Shown: positions 24,568 to 35,030 of the stretch, piece by piece
Numbering within the stretch: the first letter of the stretch is position 1
Layout: each line of letters starts with the position of its first letter
NCBI GenBank assembly: GCA_001986395.2
Contig: MQVO02000011.1
Location: forward strand, 1,097,786-1,161,785
Reading direction: 5' to 3'
Length of the DNA stretch: 64,000 bases
Source: Irpex lacteus
Taxonomy: Eukaryota > Basidiomycota > Agaricomycetes > Polyporales > Irpicaceae
Program-made: the position numbers and the translations under genes
The notes under the pieces: generated by a model
Databases searched by the model: none
The model's input: only the letters and a program-made list of their open reading frames with translations
What the model was told of the DNA's origin: nothing

Positions 24568-26545
24568 ATGGATCCGGCGAGCGCCATCATAGGCATCGTT
24601 TCGTTCGGCTGCACCGTCTTCAAAGAGATAAACGAGATCCGCAAGGACTTCAAGGATGCACCCGAGCAAGTGCGAGCTCTACAGGACGAATGCATCGGAA
24701 TCGAGATACTGTTGGACACGTTGGGTGCTGTCTCGCCAGAGGCCGTCCCCAAATCCCCGAGGACTGTCGCACACCTGACTCGCCTATCCGACAAAGCGCG
24801 TGGTCGTCTCGAAGAAGTGCGTGCAATGACTAGGAAGATCACGTCGCGAGTAAACCTCGATAAAGTGACTTTCGGGAAATGGTTTATGATGAGGGGTGAC
24901 TTGAAGGAAATGTCACAGAAGCTGAAGGATGTGAGGGAGACACTGGAGTTGATGCTGCACTGTACCAACCGGTGAGTACCGTCCCGGTACATACCTCGGC
25001 AATTTCCTGAAGGCCGTTGCAGAAACTCGCTGCAGTTTATTGCAGTGAAAATCGATAGTGTTGATCGTCGAACAGGAGTCAAGCCCGCCGTGTTTCCCCA
25101 GGAGACGACAGCTCCGATGTCTACTCATTGTCCTCGTCGCCGTGGCCCTTTACAATGTCCATCCAACTGCACATGTCGATGCCACGCTCGTTCTCTCCAT
25201 CCCGTTGTCCCGCAATCGGCAGTACCTTATCTCGGCCAATTGTTTGTCTCGCCACGGATACTTGACTGGATAACATTAAATCCTTTGGGGCGTTGCAATG
25301 TAGAGACTTGTCGTGCCACGTTGCTGCAGCCGGCAAAGGTGGCATATATCTTTCCCCGGATACCCTTTTATGGCTCGTTTCAGGGGACACCCTTCGATAG
25401 AGTTCATCTCTCACTCAACGCATACCGAACCGTTCCTTACTCTTCGCCCATCCTAAAAGCGATTGGGAAGGGCAATGTACACGGGGTACGCGATCTGTTC
25501 GCAAAACAGCAAGCCTCCATTTGGGATGTGGACGTTACGGGCAGTTCTATTCTTGCGGTAAGCAGTCCCCCGTCGTCTGTGCGCCTGGTCGAATATCATC
25601 ACTCAATACCAATATCTCAGTATGCCTGTGAACAATGGCAACACTATCCCACTGAAGATCGGCTCGAGATTGTCCGCTTCCTAGTGGAGGCAGGTGCAGA
25701 CACACTTCTCTTCGCAGAGTCTGTTGAGCAGTACCCTTTCGCTTTTCTAACTCTCGAATGGCTGACACTGGTGTACCTGTAGCACAGAAACAGCATACTC
25801 ACCCCACGACGTACTTGCCATAGGCCTTTTTGCACACCTCTTGGGTGAACACGAGCCTGGCCGATCCTTCACGGCGATTATCCAAACAAACTCGGCCGCA
25901 ATTACAGTCTTCCGTTCCATCTTTAACATGGACGCCTTAGATGCACTCCAAGACGTCCTATCTCGCCATTATGGACACTCGGACGAAGACGCTTCACGAT
26001 TACTAACATCCCTCGAAGCCACCGAATACGCCGTGGCCAGGTCATCGCTGTTCAATGTCATCAGGTATACTCCCTTACAGTATGCATTCACATTCTCGCC
26101 TTCCAGTGTGGAGTCCCTCCTAGCAGAAGGTGCCGATGCCGCAGCAGAGCCCACTCTGGCTTATGCTGCCCACTATGAGAGTATCCACTCGATTGAATTA
26201 CTCATTGACAATGGCGCAGATGTGAACATGAATTACAACGGGCGAACAGCGCTGCATTGGGTTTGCTACTATTGCAACTACAACTCTTTCTTTGAACTTG
26301 TACGATGTGCAGAAGACAAGATTGACTGGGATGCTCGCACACCGGAAGGGCTGAATGCTTTGGATCTGTTCGAGTTAGGTGTGTCGGAGGGGCATGCTTT
26401 ATTCCACTGCTTAACCTCTGAGCAGATTGAGAAGTTCCGTTCAGCCATTATATCCCATATGGATCCTATACAAATTCCTGTATTTGAGAACGAGACACTG
26501 TACATGCCTGGCGCATTCCCTCTGGACCCCGAGTCTTCAAGTTGA
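24568..26545 (+). CDS. AR4: STAND-N-like domain, Cys-rich block, ankyrin protein (599 aa)
   Basis: The exons are 24568-24971, 25023-25557, 25621-25718 and 25783-26545 (1800 nt, phases agree). Exon 1 is close to AR1 and AR3. The middle of exon 2 differs (RILDWITLNPLGRCN in place of the KQLLHPAFTPWNCCN stretch), while the end of exon 2 returns to near identity with AR2. Intron 2 contains no stop in this copy, so an unspliced reading would run through it. Ankyrin positions are again distinctive (YAAHYESIHSIELL; HWVCYYCNYNSFFEL). The C-terminus has an extra SS. Confidence 0.85.
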
Positions 26546-28794
26546 CCGTATATGCGTGTATCCTATTTAAATTTGGTCGAGAAGTAGTTTGTTTGTCGCA
26601 CGCACGAAATCTGTACCATGTATATTACTGTTCTCTACTGTCTAGTTGTTATAGTATCCTGCAATTGGTCCAGATATACTTACGTAGGATTGTTATCTCG
26701 CTCAGAATTTTGATACTGACACTCACGAATCACAATTATTGCGGCTGAGGATACTTACTAGTATACTATGGCCCTGCTGGTACTTCCAAGATAGGGAACG
26801 CACTAGCTTCGTGGCGTGCGAACCTACATTCGGCACATCGGCACTGCTTTAGAAGTCAGGCAGCGAGAACTTGGATTACAGAAGGTGCGGTTTGTTTGTA
26901 GACTGGATACACAATCTAACCGAGGCATCTTGTTTAGTTACAGCTCAACCACGGGTGTACAATTGATATAGTCTCGACTATCGGACACTGGTGGATTAGA
27001 GATGAAGATAGTAACTGAGGGATCGGACATGCACGCTTTGGTTCAAGTTGTATGAAACACCACATCGACGCGCTAGCCTAATCACACGTTGTCCGTCAAG
27101 CTTTATTTCTGAATAGGATAATGAGGCTGATTCGAGTATACACCGTAATAGTCTTGTCCGACATGTCCGGCCGAATATGATTTCTCGATAGGTGATATCA
27201 CTGTGAGTACGTGACCAACAGAGCGTACCTTGCCCCTCTGACACGATGACAGACATTTAGATAGGACTTACATGCAGGATGCGCGGAGATTCGGGTATGG
27301 ACGTACACCGTCCGCTCGACCTCCTCTCCTAGTAGATTAAGGTGAGTGTAGTGAGATTAACGCATACTGGCAATCGCACTTATTACTCACACTGATGACG
27401 ACTTGTTCTTCGCCGCCGTGCGGCGAAGAAGAGTATACGCGTGAGACCACTACTAGTGTTTTCCTGATTCCCAGCAACGTATTCAGTACGATGTCCGAAT
27501 ACGCCCCAATGGGCAACTGGACTCCAAGGAAAGACGGCTTGCATTACTGACTTTGAGTGAGATCGTTTGACAAGATGTCTTCTATCGTATGGAGAGACAA
27601 ACTACAACACATACCTGCGCCCTGATAATGACACAACATTTATCTGCTCGTTGCTGCACCGTTGACACAACAGACCCGGATTATGCCAAGCCGGATGTCC
27701 GATCGCACGTCACGATCTCGGAGCGCGGATGGCCAGCGTGTTTAGATTGCATGTTCACGATGATGACGACGGTACGTGCCTGTCCAGATGACGATGAGCC
27801 TGGCCGAGAGAGCGAGAGCTTTGTGGCGTGCGATAAATATTACCGAGTAGCCCTAGCGCTCGCCTCGGGTGATGACTGTGCAAAGTGGGTGGCCTCCGAG
27901 AAGGGCGGGAGTGTCATGGTGGTACTGGGACGCCATGGGTCACAGGCGTACCTCGCTGACCTACCCAAGCGGGATGCCTCGCTGAAGCTTACCCAGTGCC
28001 GCGGCAGCAGCGTCATCGAGAGTTCGTGTCTGCCACGTTTCCGAGTCAGCAGCGTACGTATCGAGCAACACTCACCGGCCACCGGTATTACGGCACTGTA
28101 AGATCGTTATCGAACGATGAGTTTGACCTGGATCGTTCTGCTATATTGACAACCGTGAGCCAGCGGCGGCAGCCCACGCGGCTATATGGCAACGACCTCG
28201 AGGAGAGCGTACCTGTCGAATTGTTTTTCCTCGCTCGGGACGAGATGTGTAAGCAGATAGTCCCAATCGTTGGACGTCAGCCGTTTTTCGCCATTGGGGA
28301 TGATACCGGTTCCTGCATGTGCTGTTTCTCGTGAATCTCGTCGTTGTGGTGAGGATGCAGGATACAAATCCGGTGTATCTGCGGCGGCCGGTCTGATGGT
28401 GCTGTTAGCGAAATGATGTACGAGGTGATGCTGGGAACAGGTATGATACTGGCTGGATATTGATGGAGGAGGACGACAGACTTACGGTGGCCGTGGATGG
28501 AGGTCAGTATGTTTTTGTGAGGCGGGCGGGGCCGAGGTGTTCGTATGTCGGTTTACGTGAAATCCTCGACCAATCATTCGTCCGGGATCGGGCCGGAGAA
28601 AACATAAACCTGCTTACATAACCATGACGCTTCTCACAAGCCTATTCTGTAAGCGCCCATTTGAGCGAGTGCTGTTTGAGGCAAATGGACTCGCATCTTC
28701 CTCTCCCACCACCATCTCCCGCTTTTACTCGTCGAGCTCGACGTCCAGCACGACGTCGAAGACCTATAATTGACACCTACAGTGATCCCGACGC
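26546..28794. other. Intergenic, end of the tandem array
   Basis: AT-rich to about 27400, then GC-richer. No homology to the AR spacers is evident. A 170-codon open frame lies at 27589-28101; it contains no recognisable motif and overlaps open frames on both strands, so I do not call it a gene. A hairpin is listed separately. Confidence 0.5.
27406..27430. repeat. Perfect 11 bp inverted repeat with 3 nt loop
   Basis: TTCTTCGCCGC and its exact reverse complement are separated by CGT. It lies in intergenic DNA between AR4 and the 773 aa gene. The stem is GC-rich. It may be a cruciform, a terminator-like element or the scar of a small transposon. Nothing else supports a role. Confidence 0.6.
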
Positions 28795-31254
28795 ATGTTC
28801 TCAACGTTGTCATCGTTTCTCCCGCCTGCGCTGCAGCTAGGCGGGACACAAGACAAGTCGTCGCGTCCAAATGTGGAAGCAGGGCCCCACACAGACAATC
28901 AACAGCAGGTACCACTCGTCGCCAGCCCGGCCACGACTGAGCATGGGCACGAGAGTGAGCACCAGGCAGGAGCCAGTGAGCAGGGTGTGCGGAAGAAGAA
29001 AGAGCGTACTCACGAGGTGTGCAGAGTCCACTCATGTCCTGTTCGACTTTTGACTGATCTCAATAATACTTTCCCATCTGAACTCTACCTTATGCAAACT
29101 GTACCACTTGTCGTTTGAAATGCGTTGTACGCGTTCGCGAATACTGTTGCGCAGTCGTTCATCGTCGTAAGGCCACCCCCAGCGAAATCGAACCATCCTC
29201 TCAACCTCCAAGTTCAACTTGTCCCACCTGCGTCCCGTGCTCCTCTCCCTCGCACATCTGTATCCTCCGCCTCCCCATCTTCACCCGCCCCCGACTCTGC
29301 CGCTTCAGAGTCATTCTCCCCTGACACCCCACTAACGCGCACGACCTCTAATCGCTCCGATGTCTCCGCGTACTCGTCGATGACATCTTTCAGCACTGCA
29401 TCAACGACGTCCTTCTCATCTACGGCGTCTGGATCTACAACTTCAACCGGAGGTCGTCGCATGATCATACCGCTCTATAACCTTCAGGCTCATAATGTGA
29501 TGACAAACGTCATCGTCGATGCTGGCACAGATGCCAAGATCGCGAAATTCCACAAGCGTGGCCTAGAGATAATTGGTCTCGCTATGCTTGACGTCGTTGA
29601 GACCACTCGAGGGATCAACTGGGCGGACGACCGACAAGGCGGCCATGGGCAGCATGGGTCCTTGCTTTCCGCAGAGGGCAATACACCGACATCCTCCCAT
29701 GTCTCCTTGAATTCCGATAACACCCACGAGTCTCCGCCTCTATCACAGCAACATCACCAACAATCCCCGCTGGCCCCTGCACAGACCACTCCGCAGCCAG
29801 AGAAAAGCGGTGCCCGGCGGTTGTTCGGCAAGGTCTTCAAGAAGAACAGGGACTCAAGTCCTGTGGCGTCACCGACCGCGAACTCTCCGTACATGCATGC
29901 GCAGCCACGGTCTCCCCTGCCTTCCATGGACCGCGACGCGTCCCTGAGCACGACACCGAAGGCTTCGAATAAGCGTTCGTCGTTGTTGTTGGCCGCAGGC
30001 GCGCATGTGCAGAGTCCATCTTTATCTGATCCCCTCGGATCTCCTTTACCCTCCGCACAGCCACAACCACAGCAAACGGTGCTGGGGATCGCGCCCATCC
30101 TGCATACGCCTATTAGTGGGCCTGATGGACGCAGGGCGAGGCCGACGCGGTACGTGTGGGTGTTGAAGAAGTGGCTGAAGGCGCCTCCGTCGGGTGTTAC
30201 GTTGCCTGCGGGGAGCGTTCTTCCGGGGCAGGGGATCATGGAGGGGTTGGTGGAGGTGACGTTTGAGTGGATCAGGGCGTCGTCGAGTCGGAAGGATAGT
30301 CAGAGGGTGAAGTCGAAGGAACGGAGGAGGAGCAGTGGTGTGCCGTCGAATACGCCGAGTTTGACGTCGCTCAAGCGTGGGCCTGAGTCGAGGGGGAGAA
30401 AGTCGATAGATGGGGAGCGCGAGACGGGGAGGAAGGCGCGGCCGCGGTCGACGGAGAGCGCGAGGAGTGCGCATACAGCCACGACAAACGCTACTACGGA
30501 TGACGGCTCGCCTGGGGGGCACGATGACGATGGCGAAGAGAGTGATCCGGAAGATTCAGAGACACCATGGATGTGCCAACTAGTGGTGAGGAAGCTACAG
30601 CCGTCTGCTTCCTCTCACCGGCTGTCGTACGTGTCTGCGTCGGATGACGGGAACGGAACCCCTGCCTTGTCAAGTACGACCAGCGTCAAGGTCAAAGTAG
30701 CTGCTGTGGTACCTGCGCCGCATCATCCGAAAGTAGTGTCACTGCTGAAGATACCCTTCCCACTACAAGATATCATACTCACCTCGCGTTCGACACCCGT
30801 CGAGCACCGTCTAGGACATCTGTCGCCACACCATCTCCGGCATCCGCATGCTAGGGAAGTCGAAATCGACGTGGAGGCCCGGAAGAGGATCGTCACGCCC
30901 CAAGGCGTCGCTCGGCCCGCTCTCTACGGCCCAGGAGGGTCTCCACCCGCAACTCCCACTCAAGCTGCCATCAACGCCACCGGCGGTGGTAGCGCAGGTC
31001 TACACAAATTGGCGGGGAAGTTCAAGTCGACGGTGACGTCGAACAGCCCCTCGAGTTCTTCGAGCCTAAATACCACGGACTCGTCGTCATCGGCACAGTC
31101 GAATGTTATATCGGGAGGAGAGGGGATACTGTTGAGTGCAGAGGAGATCAAGGATATCGTGTGTTGTACGGCGTTGTGGGTTGTTGTGAAGGAAGGGTTT
31201 GGGGGTGTGGGGAAGGAGAGGAGGAAGGGGGATGGGTGGAGGATACGTGGTTGA
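28795..31254 (+). CDS. Conserved-looking low-complexity protein, 773 aa, unknown
   Basis: Exons 28795-29016 and 29155-31254 join in phase 0 across a 138 nt intron (GTGTGC donor, CGCAG acceptor), giving 2322 nt. The protein alternates disordered Ser/Pro/Thr-rich stretches with ordered blocks: SFIVVRPPP (about 75), IIPLYNLQAHNVMTNVIV (about 178), a basic RRLFGKVFKKNR patch (about 294), YVWVLKKWLKAPPSGV (about 406), SLLKIPFPLQDIIL (about 602) and a C-terminal block with LSAEEIKDIVCCTALWVVV (about 732). The ordered blocks suggest a conserved fungal protein, perhaps membrane-peripheral, but I do not recognise the family. No TM segment or catalytic motif is seen. Confidence 0.75.
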
Positions 31255-32876
31255 GTTAGGTTGTCGACCTCTCGTCTTCCATCGCATATTCTTATTCCGG
31301 CCATCCCTCCTCTAACCTCCCACTTTGTTCTAAAACTCCTTTCGACGCACTGCCTTCTTGCCTTCTCACCGGTCTCTACAGATCTGACGTACGGCGATGC
31401 TACTTCCCCGGGGCGCTCGACGATTTTTGTCTATTGAGACGACTTCGAGGGACGGTGCGCAGTCGTGCATGGGTTTAGCTTCCGCTGTTGCCGTGCTGCG
31501 AATGCTTCGTGGCGCGCGGTTTTGGCGTGCGTCGGGGCGCGTTCAGTATGTCAGCGAGGGTTACACCTTTCGTTGGCGGGCCGAATTCGATGGGCTCCTA
31601 TGCTTGCCACTATCCTTCCTCTATCTCTTTCGCCGTGCCTTATCGTCTTGCAGTGCCAGTGCTGTGTAACACTCGGCGGCGCCGCATCTATCGATATCCC
31701 ATGCTTTGCACGATAACTCGTATGCCGTATTTCCTCACATTCCGTCCCACTCACGTCATTCATCTTCACCTCCATATCATCATCATCACCTCCCTCATTC
31801 AACGCCATCTTCATCCATCGGTACATCTCCACATGTCCATATTCCTGTCCGTCAAGGTTCCTCGTGGTTCTCATTTTTTTCTTGTGTCTTTTTGTCGTTA
31901 TATCGTCGTCGTCGTGTCCTGTTTTGGAGTGTCATGCCGTCCATCAAGTTAATTGTATCAGTATCTTAGTAGGTCAATCCGCAGTCGTAGTTTGTTAATC
32001 TTGATTGGTGATATGCGGTCCGTTAATATTTGTGGGATAAAACGTGCTTTAGAAGCATCATTTTTTGTGGCAAGCTGCATCGCAGGTTGAAGGCAGGCTT
32101 CGTTGGGGTCACTTGCGTTCCAGTTTACTTATCGAACTGCTCAGGCCCAAGGTGACCGTAACACTCGACGACAGCCTCTTCCTGTCAGAGGTAGGCAATG
32201 TGTAAGAAGCAATGGGATAGCCATTTTACTCCGAAATGAAGCTGCGATTGGGGATCAGTTACAAGTTCGACCGTCGATTGGCTTCTTTATGCGTGGCATC
32301 GTCAAGCGCCCGAGCCGATATTTATTTGTCAGTGTTTGTCAGTAGTTCATATTAAGTCTTTCCCGCTACCGCGTCCTTCGGTAGGGTTCGTAGCTCGATA
32401 CATTCAACTGAGTGTTGCTGCTATAACACTTTTTTTTTCATACATAGTTGTTGTAAAAGTCAAACAGTGGCACTCGTTCATCTATGAAAATCGCGCTGAA
32501 GAGCGCACTTGCCATTGAACCGGCTGTGGCGTAATGAGTATCTATCCGCACTCAGGCTGGCGTTCAATCATATACGGAAAAGACTCCGCCCCCATCTAAT
32601 GTACACTTCCAATCCTTGCTTATCTATCCTTCGATTGTTCCCTCTTCAAACGTATGTACCCTTCCCCAATCGTCCTTCCATTCTTAACACGTCTCCCCTG
32701 CGTTCGACACCAAGCACAGAGAGATGCCCAGGTTATTTCCCGCTCTGAGGTAAGGCCGGCCTCGTTTCCTACTGTGCGCGAATTTCTGCCACTACGCTAC
32801 CGCCGTATACCATCGGTGGCCGCCAGAAGACTCATTATGCCTGCGAGATGTGCACGCAGTTTGCATCACGGCGATG
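31255..32876. other. Convergent intergenic region
   Basis: It lies between the 3' ends of the 773 aa gene and the F-box gene. It is pyrimidine-rich, with CATCATCATC runs near 31780. Short open frames overlap each other and show no recognisable motif. Probably UTR sequence of the two flanking genes; nothing else seen. Confidence 0.5.
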
Positions 32877-35030
32877 TCAACAACCAATGATATAATAACC
32901 ACTACACGTAGGACATGAAATGGCCCAGTTACGCTCCTCCCGACGGGCCGCAATGAGACGATCCCCACAAGTGTTGCACCTGGGGTCGTTATCCCTTGGG
33001 GCGGCTAAAGCAAATTTATGATCAGAAAGGTCGTATCAATGGACTCGGAAAGCTCACGTACAAAAACTATAGTCAACTTGAAGCTGGGTAGCACGATAAT
33101 AACCTGATATGCTGGTGGAATTCGGGTCATCTCCAAACATATTAATCTCCGGTTTGCCTTTAGACTTCGATTGAGATGACGACTAGTACAGTGAAGGCAA
33201 GAGATAAGTGCGCGAAGTTGAGCATCAGCCTAAAAGCCCATGGTACAAAACACACCCACCTGAATGTTAAAGTCACCATTTTCAACGCTAGCCTCTGATT
33301 CGTCACTCATCTCGGACCCTGACTCGTAGCCTGAACCCCCCTGCCAGTACAAGAAGTAGAAGGAAATATAGGCGCATTTCGCAAAGTCGTTTCAAGTTGA
33401 GGGAATCGATTCAGAGAAGTCAACAACCGACAAGCTATTCAGTTAGAGAAAAAACGTACATCCTCGAGCTCTTCTATTTCCTTCGCGCGCTTCAAAAGGT
33501 CCTCATAGCTGATCTTAATTTTGTAAGGCCTATCGGCATCCCGGGCCGAGTAGATGTCAAAACAGTACCAGGCAAAACCGACTCTTTCATTATCTCGGAA
33601 CGGAGCCAGTTCTTCTGCAAACCATGCAACGTAACGCGCCAGCTGCTCTTCATCGTGGGCCATTACTGCGAGGCATTCGAGAGTCGGAAAACCGTAGATC
33701 AGGCCGATGATTTTCTTCCAAACATTGCAATCGGGATTTGATGGATCCAAAGCCTGAGCCCAGGTATTTTTCGGAGGATTAGGTAGGTCATCGGCTTGCC
33801 CGCCGGTGAAATCAATGAGCACGCACTTCACCTGCGAAATTATCTCGTTGTTTTCCGTAGGTAGAATTTCCGAAAAGTAAGTCAGCCTAGCAACGTCACT
33901 CTCCGTGGATAGGAAATATGTATATTTGCCTTCAGAAGAGAGATCAGATGGATATGTGTACCAAGGGAAGCCACGACTTTTATGGCAGCAGACAACGCAC
34001 TGGATAAATTCTCCGGGAGAGCTGACCCGTACAACCCCTCTGCGCAAAATCCGATCGCCAGGTACCATGGACCGACTCGGACGCCCGAAGATTGTTTGCC
34101 ATCCTGTCCTTCGAAGTTGAAATTCTCAATCGTACGGATAATCTCGATGACACGAAGGGTGTCTGGGACGTCAAGACACGCAGCTTGGACCACTCTGTTT
34201 CGTGGCCATGTGCGCCTCGGATCCAGCAGATCTGAGAGTATGAGAAGGCAATTCGTACATTCGGCAACGGTAACGTAGATCTCTTGTCCCATACCGCCAT
34301 AAACCGTAGACGGCGCTGGGCCCGCATCGCGAGTACCACCTATGTTCCAAGTGATGTCCTGGCAATATCGTTCCTTTACATTCGTTCTAAGACCGTTAAA
34401 GTCGTGCAAGAGGTTCAGGGCTGTGAGCTCGCTGGGAAGATAAACCTCTCGTATTTGGACGATATCGATAGTGATCTCGGGGGGAAAGGATATCGGCAAG
34501 GTCCTTGGTGCGTGATAAAATAGCGGATGCCGGATGAGGTTCGTTTCTGACAGTACAGGCATCGGACCGCGAATATAGAGACTAACGTTCCGAAGTTTGC
34601 TTGCACCATTTGACCGAAGGGATGGAATATCGTAAAACCATGGATATCGATCAAGAGTAAAGTAGACAGCCAGCGATTCGATGTGTGCGCCGATCGATGA
34701 GATCCGGGGGCTAGGTGGAGACCGCATAAAACGCTTCAGCATACGAATGTCGTCGGGAGATCGTAGTACCAGTTGGCGAAACATTCGTTGCCTGGTCAAT
34801 TTTTCCCACCATGTGCAGGTTAACGAGCATGCATGAAGGACCTGCATATTCTCGTGGTAACTTGAACGTCGTCTTTCAATGTCCGGGTCTCCCGCGATAT
34901 AATAATCTAGTCCTTCCCCAACAAAGAACAAGATGTTGTCGCACAACTCTGGTGGTATCTTAGCAGCAGCAGACAGTTCAGTATAGGGCGGCGAGAACTT
35001 GTGAACTTGGGAGCTTGTAGCTTCCGACAT
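32877..35030 (-). CDS. F-box-like protein with C-terminal zinc-ribbon-like tail (about 612 aa)
   Basis: The model is 35030-34066, 34021-33460, 33340-33260, 33164-33062 and 33004-32877. The N-terminus has an F-box-like segment (IPPELCDNILFFVGEGLD, then LHACSLTCTWW..RMFRQLVL, residues about 25-85). Such proteins recruit substrates to SCF ubiquitin ligases. The third exon encodes an acidic stretch (GYESGSEMSDESEASVE). The last encodes CNTCGDR..ISCPTC, two CxxC pairs that look like a zinc ribbon. The reading frame changes at about 34065. This is either a 44 nt intron (shorter than the gene's other introns, 57-119 nt) or a lost base, because the reading just after it (VPGDRILRRGVVRV) also looks like protein. 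All other joins are in phase. Confidence 0.7.

Noticed and set aside
25045..25782. Unspliced reading through intron 2 of AR4
   Set aside because: The intron has the same GTAAGC donor and CAG acceptor as its paralogues, where the same segment contains stops. Its openness in AR4 is coincidental.
27589..28101. 170-codon open frame on the plus strand
   Set aside because: It shows no recognisable motif or homology to anything else here. Open frames overlap it on both strands in GC-rich DNA, which favours chance.
31397..31970. Several overlapping plus-strand frames of 80-154 codons
   Set aside because: Three frames are open at once in pyrimidine-rich DNA after the 773 aa gene. This is probably 3' UTR or intergenic sequence.
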